Under the pieces are notes generated by a model, which ran no database searches, was not told the DNA's origin, and saw nothing but the letters and a program-made list of their open reading frames with translations. A DNA stretch of 64,000 bases, taken from contig NZ_RYFW01000003.1 in NCBI RefSeq assembly GCF_004138335.1, positions 62,001 through 126,000 on the forward strand, read 5' to 3'. Origin of the DNA: Peristeroidobacter agariperforans. GTDB lineage: Bacteria; Pseudomonadota; Gammaproteobacteria; Steroidobacterales; Steroidobacteraceae. Shown one piece after another: positions 26,601-32,923 of the stretch (positions within the stretch are counted from its first letter, which is position 1; each line of letters opens with the position of its first letter). A program made the position numbers and the translations under genes.

Positions 26601-27972
26601 CGAGCGTCATTCCATTGGCAGCCAAGCCGTTGTGTGATTGGCCGGCCGGAGAACCTTGCAGCAGAGCCTGGTCGTAGTTGTATTGAGCGCGCATGACGTT
26701 GAGGTCGGCGGTCATGCGGATCGACTGAACGAGCGCTTCGTTGGCCTGTTCGTGTAGATCTTGGTTGCAGTCAGTCGTGGCGCGCGACGCGAGGTTACGC
26801 ATGTTGCGATTGTGCTGGGCGAGATTGAGCTCGGTGCGCGCGAGTTCCAGAACCTTCGGATCCGAGGCGCCGCCAGTCGCCGGTGGGTTGGCAGGATAGA
26901 GCAGTTCGTAGTAACCGCGTTCGGCGTTAGCTTCTTCACCCAGGGTCGCCGCGACGTTCTGCACGGCGCCCTGATAGGTCTCGAAATTGTTCAGTACCTC
27001 GCGGTCCTGCCCGTTCACCATGCTGCCGAACACTCGATCGAAGTTCGCCTTCGCCTGATCGAAGCGCGTCTGCGCCCAGGCAGCGTTCGGATTGCTGTGG
27101 AGGATGTCGGTGGCTGCGAGCAACTCCTGCTGCACGGGTGCAAGCTGCTGACGCATCTGCGGCGTGATGATCAGGGAGTAAGCGTCCTGCACCTTACGAT
27201 CGGCATGGATCTGCATGCGCAGGGCCACGAACGCCCGGCCATCCGCCATCGCCAGCGAAAGTGTCTGCTCGCCTTTGCTACCCGGTCCGCCGTAGGGTCC
27301 AGGAGCGGCTGCGCCAGCTCGCGCATCCAGGATGCGCATGACCAGTTGCTGGCCCTGCAAGTTCACCTGCGCATCTTCGAGCGAGCGTTGCAGTCCAAGC
27401 AGCGTCTTTCGCTGCTCGGGCGTCAGCACGGCATCCAGTGCTTGATTGAAGTTGACCAAGGCTTGTTGTTGCTGCGGACCTTGCGCTTGCTCGGCCGCAG
27501 TACTGAGCGAGTAAAGCTGCTGTCGCTGCTCGGGCGGCAGGCTGTCATAGACTTGCTCGAGAAACTGCGAATAGTTCGTTTGTGCCGTTGTGACTTGGCC
27601 TTGTGCGGCCGTGAGGTCGACCGGTTGTTGTAACAACGTTTCCAGTTGACCGTCGACCTGCTGGGTCAGTCGGCTCAGCGCGATCAGCTGTGCGTACGCG
27701 TCGTCAGGATTCGCGTTGCCGGCTCTCGCGGCGAGCGCGCGAGCCTCGTCCGCCATCTGATCCGGCAGCAGGGGTTGGTGAGCCGTGGTGACGAAGGTAG
27801 AGGGATAGGTGTATCCCTGAGAATACGGCGCTTTGGTGCCGCTCGTTGCCGATGACGACCCTACATACGTTGCGCCAGGCGAGTTGTAGCCTGAGCCGTG
27901 CGTGGCCGGCGGGGCCCCATACACGTCGCCACCGAAGGGATTCCAGGTTCTGGCTTCAACTGGCGCGCCCAT
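23653..27972 (-). CDS. Giant modular protein 1, putative T3SS effector or translocator
   Basis: 1439 residues with GGAGGG ahead of the ATG. No Sec signal. Residues 1-500 are Gln/Ala-rich helices with repeated PEQRQQL-like units. A TPPPPPPKKSGWDYALDI poly-proline hinge lies near 504, then a Gly/Ala/Val-rich membrane-prone stretch (515-690). The part up to about 690 is very similar to giant protein 2. The C-terminal 750 residues are unique: residues 800-1150 include strands reminiscent of an acetyltransferase fold (HFVTVVDTDGNVIAGGAL, AGQRGARYLVADA), but this is weak. The last 270 residues are beta-rich and Gly-rich. Co-directional with the sigma factor and opine-type catabolic genes upstream and coupled to the FecR stub. 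Delivery by the adjacent T3SS is inferred. Confidence 0.7.
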   Translation of the reverse strand: MGAPVEARTWNPFGGDVYGAPPATHGSGYNSPGATYVGSSSATSGTKAPYSQGYTYPSTFVTTAHQPLLPDQMADEARALAARAGNANPDDAYAQLIALSRLTQQVDGQLETLLQQPVDLTAAQGQVTTAQTNYSQFLEQVYDSLPPEQRQQLYSLSTAAEQAQGPQQQQALVNFNQALDAVLTPEQRKTLLGLQRSLEDAQVNLQGQQLVMRILDARAGAAAPGPYGGPGSKGEQTLSLAMADGRAFVALRMQIHADRKVQDAYSLIITPQMRQQLAPVQQELLAATDILHSNPNAAWAQTRFDQAKANFDRVFGSMVNGQDREVLNNFETYQGAVQNVAATLGEEANAERGYYELLYPANPPATGGASDPKVLELARTELNLAQHNRNMRNLASRATTDCNQDLHEQANEALVQSIRMTADLNVMRAQYNYDQALLQGSPAGQSHNGLAANGMTLVSDSTEPTTAGSGVLAPEQTIAVAKQLLDTAQQSRQEVYLALTPPPPPPKKSGWDYALDIGMGVGEIIGGVALGIMTSWSGVGLVASIAIIADGSVRLGHSISDAVNGTVTDAPISAGLQKLGMSRDWANRTDVGISFVATVPVAITGAALTAVRATSLLMKGVNVLGGALVVDGAQAQVRYVATGDHYTPLSVQGLTAAGLTPTQANYVLVGGNLIAVGGIATVASGRGLTGRSELAFKEFSATDSAQSTRVADWYSRGAPRDVRNALAAEALGPSASNRAIARHAATLRGKTLVVVRDGSATTAPNEGIVASAVLKLDSRGSLGRDPLGNKVGNKTTQIVHVAGDELGRKQAIAASVVGTQNFTRQLALNWYTTSAADSRMAPGAVVANRRVRRDAVELFEQIPAAQRPDNVNVALSSSLSQEGQLRALSEISTNDRYSWADGTQDLHYQKTFKRPPVAIGSEFLGKLLHPMHRDSFVSRASRWANPTRRVIDWWETSHRRMDMVRMFPAEDGSPAMVAIVNKPHSLSESTLYEVASAYVEGHPTLARTPEGLNQTMDKLRGEHFVTVVDTDGNVIAGGALSRQLDETNAPAGTSPPGSQPRAPAGTHYLTHTFSTRLDGWSPLWAAADSVAGQRGARYLVADATMPEVLLPISYELPRVQTLGWGTLNRTLQGWGVLRNAGAAAKNAVSSFAAPVTTPITSFGRWVMSGVNPYSYPKGIAPGALRSGLQKLGYAIPYIASEVTQTGAGAVRVSLIPQIATGNAHLVTNDDRTVLPFNGLRGSPSAALYFSWTGTMVTLWGNGPNLRGPMPADPNGLPPLLRVRPALHDPHGPNSAGLLGTARLILGGEVNLGMRYFGSNNGISAQSTYSFRVGRVNSNVRGDIPIQSGGPKGLSLIGSITAFAPSTSHAIYFGPMGVTFRTTRVTMAGSTQTSMLDSAAQASGYRVGSHHTLGATDVSGGSGFYLTMNPAYGDPDFRPG
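25910..27972 (-). repeat. Duplicated 5' module of the giant genes, copy 1
   Basis: About 2.06 kb coding for the shared N-terminal ~690 residues; the partner copy is at 38800-40838 in the same orientation. Amino-acid identity is high by eye over the first 500 residues and DNA identity is visible in long blocks. The copies lie about 11 kb apart and could recombine, deleting the opine-type operon's upstream half. Confidence 0.8.
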
Positions 27973-28053
27973 CAGCTGCCCTCCGGATCATCCATGGCCC
28001 ATCACGCTCGAGCGGCACACGACGAGATCGGCGCGGCGGCCGCCGTTACGACT

Positions 28054-28632
28054 CTACGCGGATCGTCGGTCCGGAAGTCTCCGGTTGCCCCGCGTTTTGT
28101 TCGAAACCGGCGGGCATTCGACTTCGGGATTGATCCGTGCATCGATGAGCAGGCACGCGCGCGCGATGTGTTTCTCCACGGCGCTCGCGCTGATCCCACA
28201 ACGAAGAGCGATTTCGCCGTAGGTCAGGTTGTCGATGCGATGGAGCAGAAAAATCTCGCGACAGCGCTCGGGCAGCATGGCCAAGGCGTCTTGCAGGTTG
28301 TGCAGACACTGTTGCGAGTACAGCTCTTCATCCGGCGCAGGCCAGTTCTGCGCCGCCGCTGCGATGACGGCGTATTCGACCGCGGTTTTGTCTCTGGCAC
28401 GACGGCGTCGAATGCTGTCCAGCGCGAGATTTTTGGCGGCTATCAGCAGCAGGCGTTCCTCGCTTTGCACTTCGTGTTCGGCCGAGTACCGTAGCAGACG
28501 CAGATACGCTTCCTGGATCACGTCCTCGGCGTCTTCTCTGCTGGCGCCGCGGCGGCGAACATATCGCAGTAGTCGTCCCTTGAATGCATCGACTGCTGTC
28601 TGACTCCTCACCCGCAGATCGCTAGAGCTCAT
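28054..28632 (-). CDS. ECF sigma factor (FecI-like)
   Basis: 192 residues from ATG 28632 with GGGAGG upstream. Region 2 (FKGRLLRYVRRRGASREDAEDVIQ), with the EDVIQEAYLRLLRY core-binding helix, and region 4 (LPERCREIFLLHRIDNLTYGEIALRCGISASAVEKHIARA) are intact. A typical partner of FecR anti-sigma factors; an incomplete FecR is encoded past the giant gene. It lies 57 bp after the symporter gene and 81 bp before the giant gene, so probably shares their transcript, and may control the effector or T3SS genes. Confidence 0.92.
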   Translation of the reverse strand: MSSSDLRVRSQTAVDAFKGRLLRYVRRRGASREDAEDVIQEAYLRLLRYSAEHEVQSEERLLLIAAKNLALDSIRRRRARDKTAVEYAVIAAAAQNWPAPDEELYSQQCLHNLQDALAMLPERCREIFLLHRIDNLTYGEIALRCGISASAVEKHIARACLLIDARINPEVECPPVSNKTRGNRRLPDRRSA

Positions 28633-28689
28633 TTCCGTGACCTCCCGTGTCGCTCGCCATGGCCGCACCGCAAGCCAGGTGAGCATCGT

Positions 28690-30093
28690 TCATGACCTCT
28701 GTAAAACCGGCACTTTGGTGCCAGGGTGAAACTTGCTCACGACCACCAACGCGATCAACGAAGCCGCGAGCCCGCCCGCCACCGCCGGTACGTGGTCGCC
28801 AAACGCGCCCACGATATGAAACAGCACCGTGACCGAGACACCCGCGACGATCCCCGCGATCGCGCCCGCTTGTGTCGCTTGTTTCCAGAATCGCCCTACG
28901 ATCAACGGGAAGAACAAGCCGGCGGCGGTGAGGCTGTAGCCGAGCAGCAGCGCGTCGAGCACGACCGGCACCGCGATCGCGATCACGATTCCCACCAGGC
29001 CGACCGCGACGACGCTGATCTGCGAAACTCGGCGCAGCTGCCGATCGGTTGCATTCGGGTTCCACAGCACTTGGTAGATATCGCGCGTGAAGGAACTGCT
29101 GAAGCTGTGTAACGCGGAGTCGGCGGCCGCTGCAATGGCAGCGACCATCGCACCCAGAACGAGGATCATCAGCCACGGCGGCAACAGGTTTTGCACGATC
29201 CATACGGTCGCGTGCTCCGGATCCTCGAGCCCCGGATTGATCGCGTAGATCGACATCCCCATCAATGCAGCCCAAACGCCGATGAAGCAGCCGGCGAGCG
29301 CGAGGTTGTACAGACCGCGCGCCGCGATCTGCTCGTTCTTTGCGCCGAAGATGCGGAGGTGATAGGTCTGCTTCACCATGGTGGCGGGCAGTACAGCCAG
29401 GAACCAGCCGAGCAGGACGTGATCGCCAGGCGCGAACAGCGTCAGGTTCTGCGGCGGCACGGCGGCGAATATCTCAGAGAGGCCGCCGGCCTTGATGATC
29501 GCGAGTGGCAGCAGGCCGACGATGAGCAGCACCATCACGGCCATTTGCGCGACGTCCGCATAGGCGACGGCGATGATGCCGCCTGCTGTCGTGTAGATGA
29601 TGACGACGACCGCCGCCAATATCAGACAAAGCTCGAAGGGCAGGCCGGTCGTAACGCTGAGAATTTTGCCCGCTGCGATCGGTTGCGCGACCGCTGCCGC
29701 CACCGCATAGAGCGAGACCACGGTCGAAGTGAGTCCACGCAGCAGCCTGGACTCGCCGTACTGCTGGCACATCCAGTCGGTCGTAGTATAGAAATCCTGG
29801 CTGCGCAACCAGCGCGCGAAGTAGCGTGCGAGTAGAAACACGCCGAGCGGTGCAGCGATGCTGGAGTACACCATCACCGCGAAACCCCAGCGATACCCGA
29901 TTCCGACTTGCGCGAGCATCACGCCGCCACCGAATGTGGCCGCGATCTGCGTCGCAGTCGAGATGAAGAGTCCGAAGCGCCGGCCGCCAATCATGAAATC
30001 CGCCGCCGTCGTTTGGTTGCGCGAGGCGGCCCAGCCGATGACGAGCATGCCCGCCAGCAACAATCCGATCACGCCGATGAGCACTGCATTCAC
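28690..30093 (-). CDS. Sodium:solute symporter (SSS family)
   Basis: 467 residues from GTG 30093, overlapping the upstream oxidoreductase stop (GTGA). Twelve to thirteen hydrophobic segments; the early region DFMIGGRRFG and GGVMLAQVGIGYRWG are typical of PutP/PanF-type sodium symporters. Probably carries the amino-acid or opine substrate of the neighbouring oxidase across the inner membrane. An upstream in-frame extension to 30285 exists but reads as an overlap with the previous gene and lacks membrane character. Confidence 0.88.
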   Translation of the reverse strand: MNAVLIGVIGLLLAGMLVIGWAASRNQTTAADFMIGGRRFGLFISTATQIAATFGGGVMLAQVGIGYRWGFAVMVYSSIAAPLGVFLLARYFARWLRSQDFYTTTDWMCQQYGESRLLRGLTSTVVSLYAVAAAVAQPIAAGKILSVTTGLPFELCLILAAVVVIIYTTAGGIIAVAYADVAQMAVMVLLIVGLLPLAIIKAGGLSEIFAAVPPQNLTLFAPGDHVLLGWFLAVLPATMVKQTYHLRIFGAKNEQIAARGLYNLALAGCFIGVWAALMGMSIYAINPGLEDPEHATVWIVQNLLPPWLMILVLGAMVAAIAAAADSALHSFSSSFTRDIYQVLWNPNATDRQLRRVSQISVVAVGLVGIVIAIAVPVVLDALLLGYSLTAAGLFFPLIVGRFWKQATQAGAIAGIVAGVSVTVLFHIVGAFGDHVPAVAGGLAASLIALVVVSKFHPGTKVPVLQRS

Positions 30094-31520
30094 GATGACA
30101 TGACCTTCGAGTATGAAGCGGGGGCGGTCGCAGCGGCCTCGGGCTGAGCCAGCGCCGCCAGCTCTCCCAGGGCAATGGGCTTGACCGGTTGGCGCAAACG
30201 GTAATAGCCGACATCGGCCATCGGCCGGGCAAGCTGGGTGGCCAGCATCTGACCGACGGTGAGTCCGCACAGCCGGCCCTGACACGGCCCCATGCCGCAG
30301 CGGGTGAAGCTCTTGAGCTGGTTGGGACCTTGGCAGCCGACGGCAATCGTTTCTCGCAATCGTTCGGCCGAGACTTCCTCGCAGCGACAGACCAGCGTCT
30401 GCCGATCTTGCGGTTCGATGAACTGCTCATCGGGCGTGAACAAGACGTCCAGAAACAAGCGAAACCGGTGTTCCGCCGTGAGGACTTTCAGGTGAGGCGC
30501 GGCAGCGGAGTCTCTAGTGCGCTTGTCAATGAGTGCGAGACGCTGCAGCACTCGTAGTGCCGCAAGCGTGCCGCGATGCTGGGCGCTCACCGCGCCGCCG
30601 ATGTCACTTGCGTCACCGGCAACCATTACACCCGGCAAGCTGGTGCCGCCCCAGGCGTCCGTTACGACCCGCCAGCACATCTGCCTGTCGCACCACGCAT
30701 GCTCACACCGCATCGACATCGTCAGGTTGATGTTCGGCACGACGCCCTGATGCAGAAATACATGTTCCGTTTGCAACGTCGTCCAGTGCTGATTGCTGCG
30801 GTACTCGATGCCGCTCACGCATTCCTCACCGCGCACTCTCAACTCTGCGACTCCGCCGATGACCGGGACGCCGGCAGCTTTGATCTCCCGTATCCACCGC
30901 CAGCCCTTGCGCAGATATTTGAAGCCGGACAGTGCACCGAGTCCTTGCGATAGGGCACGCCGGTAGTTGCGCGCCGGAGTCGTATCGATCACGGCTGTGA
31001 CTTTGGCTCCCGCACGGATGTACTGGCGGGCAGTGAGATAGAGCAGCGGGCCCGTGCCCGCGAAAACTGCACCGTCAGCGACGATGCCCGATTTCTTGAG
31101 CAGTATTTGCGCCGCGCCGACCGTCATCGCGCCCGGCAGCGTCCAGCCCGGAATCGGGAAAGGCCGTTCCTGCGCGCCGGTCGCGATGATGACGTGCTTG
31201 GCATTGACGATGCGCGAGTTGCCACTCACCGACACGCCGATCTCGCGTTCGGCTGTGACCTGCCACACGCTTGCCGAGCTGACATACTCGATCGGCGACT
31301 GGCGCAGCGCTCTAACCAACGCTTCGCCTCGATAGTAATCCGGCCCGAGAACCTCACGATCCGCGATTGCCGGCCGTTCGATGCTGCGATAGATCTGACC
31401 GCCGGGCGCGGGCTGCTCATCCAGCAGCAGAGTCTTCGCTCTCGCATTCCCGCAAGTGGTTGCGGCAGCCAGGCCTGCCGGTCCGGCGCCGATCACGACG
31501 ACGTCATAGTTGCGCTTCAT
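30090..31520 (-). CDS. FAD/[2Fe-2S] oxidoreductase alpha subunit, opine oxidase A / D-hydroxyproline dehydrogenase / HcnB type
   Basis: 476 residues from ATG 31520 (ATGA overlap with the ferredoxin-like gene). N-terminal FAD fold VVVIGAGPAGLAAA, a second dinucleotide-binding segment GAVFAGTGPLLYLTA, and a C-terminal BFD-like iron-sulfur domain with four Cys (LVCRCEEVSAERLR and TRCGMGPCQGRLCG). This three-gene set is known from OoxA/NoxA opine oxidases of Agrobacterium, HcnABC and hydroxyproline dehydrogenases. Without a tree, the substrate cannot be fixed. The context of an opine-dehydrogenase-like protein and an OccR/NocR-like regulator favours an opine. Confidence 0.88.
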   Translation of the reverse strand: MKRNYDVVVIGAGPAGLAAATTCGNARAKTLLLDEQPAPGGQIYRSIERPAIADREVLGPDYYRGEALVRALRQSPIEYVSSASVWQVTAEREIGVSVSGNSRIVNAKHVIIATGAQERPFPIPGWTLPGAMTVGAAQILLKKSGIVADGAVFAGTGPLLYLTARQYIRAGAKVTAVIDTTPARNYRRALSQGLGALSGFKYLRKGWRWIREIKAAGVPVIGGVAELRVRGEECVSGIEYRSNQHWTTLQTEHVFLHQGVVPNINLTMSMRCEHAWCDRQMCWRVVTDAWGGTSLPGVMVAGDASDIGGAVSAQHRGTLAALRVLQRLALIDKRTRDSAAAPHLKVLTAEHRFRLFLDVLFTPDEQFIEPQDRQTLVCRCEEVSAERLRETIAVGCQGPNQLKSFTRCGMGPCQGRLCGLTVGQMLATQLARPMADVGYYRLRQPVKPIALGELAALAQPEAAATAPASYSKVMSS

Positions 31521-31801
31521 GGTCTGCCGCGCTCCACCCGCATCCCGGGTCGCACCGGCGTCATGCATGCCTGCTGATTGGGCTGGTCATCGACGGTGAC
31601 GAGACATTCGAAGCACACGCCCATCATGCAGTACGCGCTGCGCGGCTTGCCCCCAATGGGTGTGATGCGAAGATCCAGCCGCCCTGATTGCAGCATCGCC
31701 GCCGCGAGTGTCTCATCCGCCGGCACTTCTGTTGCAACTCCATCGATCGTGATGGCCACGGATGGGCGCTGTCCGCGGCAGCCCTGCAAATATCTAAACA
31801 C
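31517..31801 (-). CDS. [2Fe-2S] ferredoxin-like gamma subunit (HcnA/OoxX type)
   Basis: 94 residues from GTG 31801, overlapping the beta-subunit stop by 8 bp. Plant-ferredoxin-like cluster motif with Cys in CMMGVCFEC and a fourth Cys in QQACMTP. The small electron-transfer subunit of the heterotrimeric dehydrogenase. A longer frame from 31849 overlaps the upstream gene by 56 bp and is less likely. Confidence 0.88.
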   Translation of the reverse strand: MFRYLQGCRGQRPSVAITIDGVATEVPADETLAAAMLQSGRLDLRITPIGGKPRSAYCMMGVCFECLVTVDDQPNQQACMTPVRPGMRVERGRP

Positions 31802-32906
31802 GGAAGCGCTCCAAGCCGAATTCCCGGATGAACTCGTGGGTGTTTCCATTCAGGACCCATTCCGGAATCACCTCCGCGTGCGCGGCCGTCAACGTGATGC
31901 CGCTGTGGCAGATCACCGCGTAAGCGCCTGGCCACTCACGGGACGCTGCGTAGATCGGATAGGAGTCGAGCGATTGCGTGCGCAGACCCGCCCAGGTGCG
32001 AACCACGCGCAGCGATGCGAGCTGCGGGAAGGCCTTGAGCGCGTTGTTCGCGATCCTGGCGGTGACGGCGACGGAGGTGGTGTCGTCGAGGCCGACGTCT
32101 TCCTTCGAGTAGCCAAGCAGAATCGAACCTTCCTGCGTCTGGCGGAAGCCGTTCATCGGCAGCGGAAACAGCGGCTTCGTGCGTTGAGTCACGATGATCT
32201 GGCCTCGCTCGGGCCGGATTGGCACCTCGAGCCCGATCTTGCGTGCGAGCTCGGTGACGCCGAGGCCCGCCGCGAGCAGCAGTCGATCGCAGCCGATATA
32301 ACCTCGGTCGGTGTTCAGGACGAAACCGCCACCGGAGTGCGGAATGATGTCTCGGACAGTGTGGCCGCCGTGGTAGTGCCCGCCCAGATCGACGAAGCGC
32401 TTTTGCATCGCCAGCAACAGATACAGCGGATTGACGTGACCATCGGCTTCGCAATACGAGGCTGTGCGCACTTCATCGCTCAAGCGCAGTGGCGCGAATA
32501 GCTGCTCCAGCTCGCCCCGAGTGAGAAACTCGCAGCGATAGCCGTCGGCACCGGATTGTTTGCGCAGCGCCTCGATGTGAGCTCGGCGTCGTTCCGCCGC
32601 GGCTTCACCGACGCACAGGCTCAAGCCCCCCTGCTGGTGGTAGTGCGGATCGATCCCGCTGGTCTCGCGCAACTCGCGAGCGAAATGTGCCCAGCTGTTG
32701 GTGCTCAGCGCGAGCAGGTGCACGTACGCGGGATTGCCGAGGCCCTTGCCTTGAAACCAGACGAGACCGAAGTTGCTGCACGAAGCGCGAAACGCCATGT
32801 CCGCCTCGTCGAGCACGGCGATCTGAGCATGACGCTTCGCCATCCCGTACGCGCTCGCCAGTCCCACGACTCCGCCGCCCACGACGACTATGTCGTAGTG
32901 TTTCAT
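31794..32906 (-). CDS. FAD-dependent amine/opine oxidase beta subunit (OoxB/HcnC/DAAO type)
   Basis: 370 residues from ATG 32906 (MKHYDIVVVGGGVVGLASAY), with a TTG seven codons upstream overlapping the receptor stop as an alternative. DAAO-family FAD-binding GGGVVGL motif; the segment NFGLVWFQGKGLGNPAYV resembles opine oxidase B subunits, and VICHSGITLTAAHAEVI is the closing FAD motif. This subunit would do the C-N oxidation. Confidence 0.88.
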   Translation of the reverse strand: MKHYDIVVVGGGVVGLASAYGMAKRHAQIAVLDEADMAFRASCSNFGLVWFQGKGLGNPAYVHLLALSTNSWAHFARELRETSGIDPHYHQQGGLSLCVGEAAAERRRAHIEALRKQSGADGYRCEFLTRGELEQLFAPLRLSDEVRTASYCEADGHVNPLYLLLAMQKRFVDLGGHYHGGHTVRDIIPHSGGGFVLNTDRGYIGCDRLLLAAGLGVTELARKIGLEVPIRPERGQIIVTQRTKPLFPLPMNGFRQTQEGSILLGYSKEDVGLDDTTSVAVTARIANNALKAFPQLASLRVVRTWAGLRTQSLDSYPIYAASREWPGAYAVICHSGITLTAAHAEVIPEWVLNGNTHEFIREFGLERFRV

Positions 32907-32923
32907 CGATCCGGCACGCGCGC

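Noticed and set aside
26761-27633. Plus-strand frame (290 residues) inside giant gene 1
   Set aside because: Leu/Arg-rich shadow; a similar shadow occurs at the equivalent place in giant gene 2, simply because the coding strands are duplicated.
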